Below are positions 57,659 to 64,000 of a stretch of 64,000 nt of DNA, in pieces. The stretch is from NCBI GenBank assembly GCA_937136395.1, contig CAKZOI010000083.1:21005-85004 (forward strand), in the 5' to 3' direction. The notes beneath the pieces were generated by a model that saw only the letters and a list, made by a program, of their open reading frames with translations, was not told where the DNA came from and did no database searches. Numbering within the stretch: position 1 is the first letter of the stretch; each line of letters opens with the position of its first letter. Both the position numbers and the translations under genes were made by a program. The DNA comes from an uncultured Opitutia bacterium. GTDB lineage: Bacteria; Verrucomicrobiota; Verrucomicrobiia; Opitutales; Coraliomargaritaceae.

Positions 57659-57691
57659 AAAGAAGCACAGGTGTGATTACCTGTGCTTCTT
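57659..57691 (-). terminator. Terminator of the YfgM-like gene
   Basis: A 13-bp stem (57659-57671 with 57679-57691) and short loop lie about 20 nt downstream of the YfgM-like stop on the minus strand, upstream of eno. Confidence 0.8.
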
Positions 57692-57713
57692 ATGAGGTAG
57701 TGGTCAACTGCGG

Positions 57714-58397
57714 CTACTTCTGTTGTTCGTATACGGCGAGGCGTTGTTGCCAAGGGCCTGCCATGGACATCTCATTGATTTGAGCAACTAGGCTGTCAAA
57801 TACTTCGGATTTTCCGGCTACATCGGCGTCAATCGCTAGGTGGTAGGCGGCTTCTGCTCGAGCGGATTCGGGTAGACTGCTGTTCGCGATCATTGCATTG
57901 AGCATTTGAAGTGCTGCGTCTTCGTTGCCCGCGTTGTAGCTTGCAAATGCTTGCCCGAGAGCGGCACGTCCTGCGAGGATATTGTCGACTAGGGCGTCCT
58001 TGGCAATGGTGTAGAGATCAACCGCGGTGGTGTAGTCTTCAGCTGCGTAAGCTTCGTCGGCTGCAGTGAGGGCTGCGAGGCCGCCGAGGGCTTTGCCTGG
58101 ATTGGCTTTAGCGAACTCGGCGAGTGTGCCAGCAGTGGTCGCTTCAGCGTAGTCTGCCTGGAGTTGTTGCTCTGCATGTGCTTTATACATGCGCATGCCG
58201 TTGAAGCCGATAATAAGTAGTGCTAGGACAGTGACGCAGGCGGAAATGAACCCTTTGTTTTCCATCCAATACATGCTGATACGATCTTCGATCGAGATCT
58301 CGACGGAGTCTTCAAGGTCGATGAGGTTCCGCTCGTCGATTTGTGCATCGTCGGGAAGGGTTGGATTGTGGCGTTTGTTCTTACTTGGGCGGTTCAT
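57714..58397 (-). CDS. YfgM-like membrane-anchored tetratricopeptide protein
   Basis: The 227-residue product has an N-terminal cytoplasmic part (residues 1-48, basic then acidic), one transmembrane helix (about 50-68, GFISACVTVLALLIIGF), and a periplasmic helical-repeat domain with TPR-like units (ALTAADEAYAAEDYTTAVDLY, AALGQAFASYNAGNEDAALQ). This is the layout of YfgM, a SecYEG-associated chaperone-like factor in E. coli. Sequence similarity to YfgM itself is modest, so the assignment rests on topology and repeats. It ends at a terminator before eno. Confidence 0.72.
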   Translation of the reverse strand: MNRPSKNKRHNPTLPDDAQIDERNLIDLEDSVEISIEDRISMYWMENKGFISACVTVLALLIIGFNGMRMYKAHAEQQLQADYAEATTAGTLAEFAKANPGKALGGLAALTAADEAYAAEDYTTAVDLYTIAKDALVDNILAGRAALGQAFASYNAGNEDAALQMLNAMIANSSLPESARAEAAYHLAIDADVAGKSEVFDSLVAQINEMSMAGPWQQRLAVYEQQK

Positions 58398-58510
58398 GGA
58401 ATTAAATGGATAATGAGAAATGGGTAATGGCTAATTGAGTGGTGCCTAAAGTGGGCGTAGTAATTAATTAGCTGTAAGCGATTATCAATTACAAATTGCG
58501 GCGTAGCGCT

Positions 58511-59362
58511 TTAGTCGAAAACGACGGTCTTGTTGTTGTAAACTAATATGCGGTTGTCGAGATGTAAGCGGATTGCTTGAGCAAAGACTGATTTTTCGAG
58601 GTCTTTACCTTTGCGGACCAGATCAGGCACTGAGTTACGGTGATTGATTCGTGTGACGTCTTGGTAGATGATCGGTCCTTCGTCAAGATCGGCAGTGGCG
58701 TAGTGCGCCGTAGCGCCGATTAGTTTGACGCCTCGAGTATGAGCTTGGTGATAGGGCTTACCTCCTGCAAAGGCTGGAAGGAAAGAGTGGTGAATATTAA
58801 TCACTGGGCAGCCCGCATTCGTTAGAAAGTCTTCGGAGAGCACTTGCATGTAGCGCGCCATGACCACCAGCTTCGCATCATATTTATGCACGATCTCGAG
58901 TTGTTTCGCCTCAGCTTGCGCCTTCGTCGCAGCGCTTACTGGAATGTGATAAAAGGGAATGTCGTAGCGCTTTGCTTCTTTCTCAAGTGCCTCGTGGTTT
59001 GAAATGATGCAGGCGAGTTCGCCAGCCATTTCGCCCGCACGAAATCGGAGGATTGTGTCGTGAAAACAATGGTTGATCTTCGAGACAAAAAGGGCGACTT
59101 TCGGGCGGTCTTCGGATTGCGCTACCGTGACCTTCATCCCCAGTTCCTCGGATGCGAATTTTTCGAAGGCTGCCGCCTCCTCGTCAATGTGCCCAGATGG
59201 CGTCCATTCGACGCGCTGGAAAAAGATGTTCGCTTCGAGGTCTTTGTGTTGATCTGCGTGATGAATATTACTGCCTCTTAAGAAGATCCAACTAGACACA
59301 CGCGATACCAGACCCGGTTGATCGGGACCATGGAGGAGGGCAATGATGGTTGGAGCTTTCAT
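58511..59362 (-). CDS. purU: Formyltetrahydrofolate deformylase
   Basis: PurU hydrolyses 10-formyltetrahydrofolate to formate and tetrahydrofolate, feeding formate to PurT and balancing one-carbon pools. The 283-residue product has an N-terminal ACT-type regulatory domain (residues 5-85; LLHGPDQPGLVSRVSSWIF) and a formyltransferase-fold catalytic domain with KINHCFHDTILRFRAGEM, VVMARYMQVLS, VINIHHSFLPAFAGGKPY and the His/Asp pair in GATAHYATADLDEGPII. Length and order fit PurU (280). No purT is in the window. Confidence 0.95.
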   Translation of the reverse strand: MKAPTIIALLHGPDQPGLVSRVSSWIFLRGSNIHHADQHKDLEANIFFQRVEWTPSGHIDEEAAAFEKFASEELGMKVTVAQSEDRPKVALFVSKINHCFHDTILRFRAGEMAGELACIISNHEALEKEAKRYDIPFYHIPVSAATKAQAEAKQLEIVHKYDAKLVVMARYMQVLSEDFLTNAGCPVINIHHSFLPAFAGGKPYHQAHTRGVKLIGATAHYATADLDEGPIIYQDVTRINHRNSVPDLVRKGKDLEKSVFAQAIRLHLDNRILVYNNKTVVFD

Positions 59363-59400
59363 ACGAAAAACGACAGAAGCTAGTAATCAGCGGTTTTGCT

Positions 59401-59432
59401 GCAACCCCTAAAAAGCGAGCCAGGGGTTTTGC
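59401..59432 (-). terminator. Weak terminator-like hairpin upstream of purU
   Basis: A 9-bp stem (59401-59409 with 59422-59432, 2-nt bulge) lies just downstream of the receiver gene on the minus strand. It has no clear T run, so a terminator role is uncertain. Confidence 0.35.
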
Positions 59433-59456
59433 TGAGACATTCTGATCGAGCGCGCG

Positions 59457-59867
59457 CTAGTCAGTTTCTGGGCCTTCGCTAGCTGTCAGTGTGACTCGAA
59501 TGGCTTCCAGCAAATCTTTCCGTAGAAAAGGCTTGGCGAGGAAGAAGCCCTCTTCCGTTTTCGAGAGTTGACCGATACCACAGCGGGCGCTTGCCATTGC
59601 GGAAATGTGTAGGATCGGTATGTGTTTGGTTTTCGCATTTGCCTTAATTGCGTGAGCGACGGCATGACCGTCCATCTCGGGCATAACGATATCCAGAAGG
59701 ATAATATGAGGCATAAACTCGAGGGCTTTCTGAGCAGCATGTGTGCTGTCGCGCTCGATGCAGGTGATAAAGCCACCTTCAGAAACCAGATGTCTCTCAA
59801 TTATTTTTGTGAGTAACTCTTCGTCATCGACGACTAGAACTCTAATCTCCGTGCTTTCAGGCTCCAT
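59457..59867 (-). CDS. Single-domain response regulator (CheY-like)
   Basis: The 136-residue product is a receiver domain only. It has acidic VVDDEE, phospho-acceptor Asp59 in IILLDIVMPEMDG, and the conserved Lys112 in FFLAKPF, plus a 20-residue C-terminal tail. It has no output domain, so it would pass phosphate or bind a partner. No kinase gene is next to it. Its stop is about 95 nt upstream of the purU start, on the same strand. Confidence 0.9.
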   Translation of the reverse strand: MEPESTEIRVLVVDDEELLTKIIERHLVSEGGFITCIERDSTHAAQKALEFMPHIILLDIVMPEMDGHAVAHAIKANAKTKHIPILHISAMASARCGIGQLSKTEEGFFLAKPFLRKDLLEAIRVTLTASEGPETD

Positions 59868-60070
59868 AGGGTTTAGACCCTACTTATAGCAGGTGTTAAC
59901 CTTATAATAGCTCTATGCTCCGCAGATAACAATACTTAAATGCAGGTCTGATTCATGTCACGAAAACGGGCGCAATCGGGCATATCCCTGCATTTTAGGG
60001 GCGTATGCATAGCTGTCTCGACTAGGTGAAGAGTGGCTTGGCTGCCACTTTCACGAGAGGGCTCGGCTCT
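59868..60070. other. Intergenic region with weak hairpin
   Basis: The 200-nt gap downstream of carB contains a 5-bp hairpin near 60032-60047 but no canonical terminator that I can identify for carB. Confidence 0.35.
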
Positions 60071-63000
60071 TTAGCGAGGGTTTGCCTCTTGGCTGTAGCT
60101 TTGGATCGAACGCACTTCGTAGCCTTTCTCACGGATCGCTTTGATGCCGTCAACAGCAGCAGAAGCTGCGGAGATGGTGGTCATAATGCAGATGTTGTGC
60201 TTCACCGCTTCGGTGCGAATCTCGTTTTCATTTTGGCGAGGGACGGTGCCTTGTGGTGTATTGATAATCAGCGCAACTTTGTTGTTCTTAATCAAATCGA
60301 TTACATTTGGGCGACCTTCACTGAGGCGACATACATTCTTTACCTCGATGCCATTAGCTTTAAAGAGTTTTCCAGTGCCAGCAGTCGCGAGGATGCCGAA
60401 GCCAAGTTCGCTGAGACCGCGCGCGATTTCGACCGCACGTTCTTTATCGTAGTCTTTCACGCTGATAAAGACATCGCCCGAGTCGGGCAGAGCCGGTTTG
60501 GCAGCCATTTGAGATTTCGCAAAGGCAACCCCAAGGTCCTTATCAAGTCCCATGACTTCGCCAGTTGAGCGCATTTCAGGGCTAAGCATAATCGGAGCGC
60601 CAGGGAAACGATTGAATGGGAAGACCGATTCTTTCACAGCCCAGTAAGGCGGAATGATTTCCTTCGTGAAGCCGAGATCTTTAAGTTTTTCACCTGCCAT
60701 AATACGGGAGGCAAGCTTCGCGAGTGGCACCCCGATCGCCTTGGAGACGAATGGCACTGTGCGGGAAGCGCGCGGGTTGACTTCAATGATGTAAAGCTCG
60801 TCGTCTTTGATGGCGTATTGCACGTTCATCAAGCCGACCACTTCGAGTTCTTTCGCTAGCGCGTAGCTGGCTTGGCGAACTTTCTCTAGCATTTCATCGG
60901 AGAGTGTGTGCGGTGGCATGACCATTGCCGCATCTCCAGAGTGCACACCTGCAAATTCAACGTGTTGCAGCATGCCGCCGATCACAGTGGTTTCGCCATC
61001 GGAGATGCAGTCCACATCGAGCTCGTAGGCGTCTTCGAGGAATTTATCGAGTAGCACGGGTGTGCCAGGTGCGACATCAAATACTTCGCGCACGATTTTT
61101 TTCATTTCGTCCATGTCGTAGACGATGAACATACCGCGACCGCCGAGCACGAAGGATGGGCGTAACAAAATCGGAAAGCCGATTTCACCAGCCAGTTCGT
61201 AGGCTTGCTCTAGGGAGTTTGCGATACGGTTATCTGGCTGCTTAAGGCCTACTCGGTCGAGAATGTCGCGGAAGAGATTGCGGTCTTCGGCGGCATCGAT
61301 CATCGAAGGTGAGGTGCCGATAATATTGACGCCGTGTGCTTCGAGCTCGCTTGCGAGGTTGAGCGGTGTCTGACCGCCAAATTGAACGATCACGCCGTCG
61401 CATTTGGACTGATAGTAGATCTCAAGCACGTCTTCTAGAGTCAGTGGCTCGAAGAAAAGTTTGTCGGAAGTATCGTAGTCGGTGGAAACGGTCTCAGGGT
61501 TAGAGTTCACCATGATCGTTTCGTAGCCAGCTTCGCGTAGAGCGAAGGATGCGTGCACGCAGCAGTAGTCAAACTCGATACCTTGACCGATACGATTCGG
61601 GCCACCACCGAGGATCATAATCTTCTTTTTGTCGCTCTTTGAAATTTCGTTTTCAGAGCCGTAGGAAGAATAGTAGTAGGGCGTAAATGCTTCGAATTCC
61701 GCGGCGCAGGTGTCGACTAAGCGGAAATTGGTCAGCACACCAAGCTTCTCGCGGCGTTTGCGAACCGCTTGGCGATTCGAGCCGACGAGATCTGCAATTA
61801 GTGCATCGCTAAATCCAGCTTCCTTCGCAGTGACCATTAAGTCTGTATCGAGTTTTGCAAGGCTGCTCTTACGGAGGTCGAGCTCGATTTCGACGAGCTC
61901 ACGAAGTTGGCTGATGAACCAAGGGTCCAAGGCGCAGAGATCAAAGATCTCTTCGTCCGTCATATCATTGAGCAAAGCGTGGCGAAGCCAGAACACACGC
62001 TCACAAGTCGGAATCGAGATGCCCTTTCGGATGGCTTGCAGGTCAGTGATTTTGTTTTCGAATTTAGCGGGGCCGACAAAGCCTTTGGCGCCGATCTCCA
62101 GTGAGCGTAGGGCTTTTTGGAACGATTCCTTGAAGGTGCGACCAATGGCCATGGCTTCACCGACCGACTTCATCGCCGAGGTGAGAGTGGTGTCCGCACC
62201 GATAAACTTCTCGAACGTGAAGCGAGGGATCTTAGTCACCACGTAGTCGATCGTCGGCTCAAAGCTGGCCGGGGTCTCGCGAGTGATATCGTTCTGTAAC
62301 TCGTCGAGGCTGTAGCCCACTGCAAGTTTCGCCGCGATCTTGGCGATGGGGAAACCAGTTGCCTTCGAAGCAAGCGCCGATGAGCGAGACACCCGTGGGT
62401 TCATCTCGATCACCACCATGCGTCCGTTTCTCGGATTCACGGAGAACTGAATGTTAGAGCCACCGGTTTCCACGCCGACTTCACGGATACATGCAAACGA
62501 GGCATCGCGCATCAACTGGTATTCCTTGTCGGTCAATGTCATCGCCGGAGCCACCGTGATCGAGTCACCGGTGTGGACGCCCATAGGGTCAAAATTTTCA
62601 ATCGAGCAGATCACCACGCACTGATCCTTATGGTCACGCATGATTTCCATCTCGTATTCTTTCCAGCCAAGCAGGCACTCTTCAACGAGCACTTCAGTGG
62701 TTGGAGACATATCGAGACCGTTTTGCACCATGCGCTCGTATTCTTCGCGATTATAAGCAATGCCGCCTCCAGAGCCGCCGAGCGTGAAGCTTGGGCGGAT
62801 GATGATTGGGAAATCGCCAATCAAGTTGTCCGCCGCATCGAGCGCCGCTGCCAGTGTGGTGACCGTCGCCGATTTAGCCACATCCAGACCGATCTTAAGC
62901 ATCGCTTGCTTAAAGATGTCGCGCGCTTCACCCTTAATGATGGCTTCTGGCTTCGCGCCGATCATTTCCACTCCGTATTTCTTTAAAATACCCGCATCAT

Positions 63001-63307
63001 GCAGGTCCATGGAAAGATTGAGTCCAGTCTGTCCACCCAGTGTCGGCAGTAGGGCATCAGGCTTTTCCGTGAGGATGATCTTCTCCAGTGCATCGACCGT
63101 AAGTGGCTCGATGTATGTTACATCGGCAAATTCCGGGTCGGTCATAATCGTCGCCGGATTGCTGTTCACAAGGACGACTCGGTAGCCCTCTTCGCGCAGC
63201 GCTTTACAAGCTTGAGTGCCGGAATAGTCAAATTCGCAGGCTTGGCCGATAACAATTGGGCCGGAACCAATGATAAGAATAGTCTGAATGTCGGTGCGTT
63301 TTGGCAT
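60071..63307 (-). CDS. carB: Carbamoyl-phosphate synthase large subunit
   Basis: CarB makes carbamoyl phosphate from bicarbonate, ammonia (supplied by CarA) and two ATP, for pyrimidines and arginine. The 1078-residue length matches E. coli (1073). Two homologous halves are present. The N-half has [20 protein letters not shown] and the ATP-grasp stretch [13 protein letters not shown]; the C-half has [20 protein letters not shown] and [33 protein letters not shown] and [20 protein letters not shown] are the twin signatures. The last ~140 residues form the allosteric MGS-like domain. The ATG at 63307 gives [10 protein letters not shown]; an upstream in-frame start adds 42 residues without family match. 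carA is not adjacent. Confidence 0.97.
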   Translation of the reverse strand: MPKRTDIQTILIIGSGPIVIGQACEFDYSGTQACKALREEGYRVVLVNSNPATIMTDPEFADVTYIEPLTVDALEKIILTEKPDALLPTLGGQTGLNLSMDLHDAGILKKYGVEMIGAKPEAIIKGEARDIFKQAMLKIGLDVAKSATVTTLAAALDAADNLIGDFPIIIRPSFTLGGSGGGIAYNREEYERMVQNGLDMSPTTEVLVEECLLGWKEYEMEIMRDHKDQCVVICSIENFDPMGVHTGDSITVAPAMTLTDKEYQLMRDASFACIREVGVETGGSNIQFSVNPRNGRMVVIEMNPRVSRSSALASKATGFPIAKIAAKLAVGYSLDELQNDITRETPASFEPTIDYVVTKIPRFTFEKFIGADTTLTSAMKSVGEAMAIGRTFKESFQKALRSLEIGAKGFVGPAKFENKITDLQAIRKGISIPTCERVFWLRHALLNDMTDEEIFDLCALDPWFISQLRELVEIELDLRKSSLAKLDTDLMVTAKEAGFSDALIADLVGSNRQAVRKRREKLGVLTNFRLVDTCAAEFEAFTPYYYSSYGSENEISKSDKKKIMILGGGPNRIGQGIEFDYCCVHASFALREAGYETIMVNSNPETVSTDYDTSDKLFFEPLTLEDVLEIYYQSKCDGVIVQFGGQTPLNLASELEAHGVNIIGTSPSMIDAAEDRNLFRDILDRVGLKQPDNRIANSLEQAYELAGEIGFPILLRPSFVLGGRGMFIVYDMDEMKKIVREVFDVAPGTPVLLDKFLEDAYELDVDCISDGETTVIGGMLQHVEFAGVHSGDAAMVMPPHTLSDEMLEKVRQASYALAKELEVVGLMNVQYAIKDDELYIIEVNPRASRTVPFVSKAIGVPLAKLASRIMAGEKLKDLGFTKEIIPPYWAVKESVFPFNRFPGAPIMLSPEMRSTGEVMGLDKDLGVAFAKSQMAAKPALPDSGDVFISVKDYDKERAVEIARGLSELGFGILATAGTGKLFKANGIEVKNVCRLSEGRPNVIDLIKNNKVALIINTPQGTVPRQNENEIRTEAVKHNICIMTTISAASAAVDGIKAIREKGYEVRSIQSYSQEANPR

Positions 63308-63776
63308 AAATTGGCGAAAGGGTGGATTTTTTGATCTCCCATGCAAGCACGAACGCGGAGGAAATCCACCTCTCAGTGCACTTTTTTCGTTGCCGAGTTC
63401 AATGTCACCTAACCCAAGCAGAGCACCCCACAAAATCAGCGCACCTTCTCTATGCGCAGAGTTCGGTAAGCCGCCATAACCAGCAGCAACTTACAGATGG
63501 AAGGCTCCATTTACAAAAAACATGAGAAATTGGGCTGACCCGCGGTTCACTCACCTAAGCGATTTGAGCCTAAAGTTGTAGGGCCTTTGCTTGCAAAGTG
63601 CCGCAGTCCACAGCTCGCCTACAGGGAAGCGGCCTGTCTGCGCGAGTGTTACAAAACGTTCTTTTTCAGTCGTCGGTTCGGTTTTCTTCCATGGCATAAA
63701 TGCCAATTGAAGAAAACCGATGTCCTTAGAAGATTGGTTACCTATGTCTTCGGATCATACTGGCCACAAAGGTAAT
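63308..63776. other. Gene-poor region upstream of carB
   Basis: I see no coding region that resembles a known family. The carB promoter should be at its left end. An imperfect long hairpin at 63679-63719 is described separately. Short open frames here have no features to support them. Confidence 0.5.
63679..63719. repeat. Long interrupted inverted repeat
   Basis: An 11-bp perfect outer stem (63679-63689 with 63709-63719) and a 6-bp perfect inner stem (63692-63697 with 63700-63705) are separated by 2- and 3-nt internal loops around a 2-nt loop. There is no T run, so it is not a standard terminator. It lies 57 nt outside the presumed insertion-sequence end. Confidence 0.7.
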
Positions 63777-64000
63777 GGGGCTGTTGCCCAAATAATGCCA
63801 TATATTTATTGCTAATTTATAATACGTTTTTTATATTTCTTCCATTATGATGGGAGTGCATGTTGAGCAAAAGAGTCTATTTACTTATGGCATCAATTTG
63901 GATGCGAGAGTCAGGAAAGATAATCCGCCAGCTCAGCGCAACGAACACTTTCTCCACTGCGTGGCCGCATGAACTCACATCGAACCATCGAACGGCTCCA
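63777..64000 (+). mobile_element. Probable left end of an insertion sequence, cut by the window
   Basis: GGGGCTGTTGCCCAAA at 63777-63792 resembles insertion-sequence terminal repeats. It precedes an AT-rich stretch with TATAAT (63818-63823) and a short transposase-like frame at 63847. The rest would lie beyond the window edge, so neither the other end nor a target duplication can be checked. Confidence 0.35.
63847..63972 (+). pseudogene. Transposase N-terminal remnant (IS1182/IS5-like)
   Basis: The 41-residue frame begins MMGVHVEQKSLFTYGINLDA and continues RVRKDNP. This resembles the start of IS1182-group transposases (a short leader ending in a DERVPKDHPLR-type motif). After KDNP the expected Leu-Arg continuation is absent and the frame stops at 63972, so the copy is probably frameshifted or truncated. 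The assignment rests on a short stretch only. Confidence 0.35.

Noticed and set aside
60026..60568. Plus-strand 180-residue frame opposite the carB 3' end
   Set aside because: carB is intact there; the frame shows no family features or ribosome site.
63587..63775. 62-residue frame upstream of the insertion-sequence-like end
   Set aside because: It spans the hairpin at 63679-63719 and has no recognisable protein features.

Overview
The window is a chromosomal segment that reads almost entirely as housekeeping and envelope genes. It most resembles a marine Verrucomicrobiota genome of the Opitutae / Puniceicoccales (Coraliomargarita-like) type. That placement is an inference from gene content: FabV enoyl reductase, monomeric NADP isocitrate dehydrogenase, D-lactate dehydrogenase LdhA, lysine-rich histone H1-like tails on several nucleic-acid proteins, a DksA/TraR-type protein between ileS and lspA, a sulfatase and type IV pilus ATPases. 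No rRNA is present to settle it. Ribosome-binding sites are often weak, and several starts are TTG or GTG.

Layout. 1-10346: a lipoprotein, fabV, ribB with a degenerate RibA domain, a calcineurin-like phosphoesterase, then a tight leftward operon rnc-mfd-parvulin. 10480-17250: PIN-PhoH ATPase, HtrA/Deg protease, YchJ-like and GIY-YIG proteins, a Pal-type lipoprotein, a CbiX-like protein and an RluD-like pseudouridine synthase. 17512-21503: a decayed or frameshifted sigma-54-activator-like gene, a small membrane protein, secG, a LolA-like periplasmic protein, and a double ribbon-helix-helix protein with a long histone-like KKA tail. 21617-25812: aspartate aminotransferase, isocitrate dehydrogenase, a NarL-type regulator. 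25826-28767: an accessory patch next to tRNA-Ser(UGA), with a recombinase-associated HTH gene, a truncated IS91-type transposase, a secreted sulfatase and a recombinase C-terminal remnant; an imperfect copy of the tRNA 3' end lies at its far edge. 28831-38910: comM, coaE, rho, then pilB-pilT-pilB-pilC. 38977-46833: lipase with TetR regulator, a DUF2339-type membrane protein, menA, a phospholipase A2-like lipoprotein, ldhA and an MFS transporter. 46915-53231: an adenylate-kinase-like fusion, a cysteine-cluster protein, and the leftward ileS - DksA-like - lspA operon. 53381-63307: a CaCA antiporter, gpmI, eno, a YfgM-like protein, purU, a receiver protein and carB. The right end holds what looks like the start of an insertion sequence.

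How the genes fit. Central carbon metabolism (gpmI, eno, icd, ldhA, aspC), cofactor and nucleotide synthesis (ribB, coaE, menA, carB, purU), envelope biogenesis (secG, a LolA-like protein, lspA, parvulin, HtrA, Pal) and nucleic-acid housekeeping (rho, mfd, rnc, ileS, rluD-like) dominate. The three most unusual themes are: unrelated proteins carrying similar lysine-rich tails (RHH protein, Rho, DksA-like protein, and the linker of the broken activator); loss of predicted zinc ligands in three proteins (RibA domain, DksA-like finger, IleRS C-terminus) while other zinc motifs in the window are intact; and extragenic inverted repeats that look like dispersed REP-type elements. I found no CRISPR array, no recognisable defence system and no complete novel mobile system.
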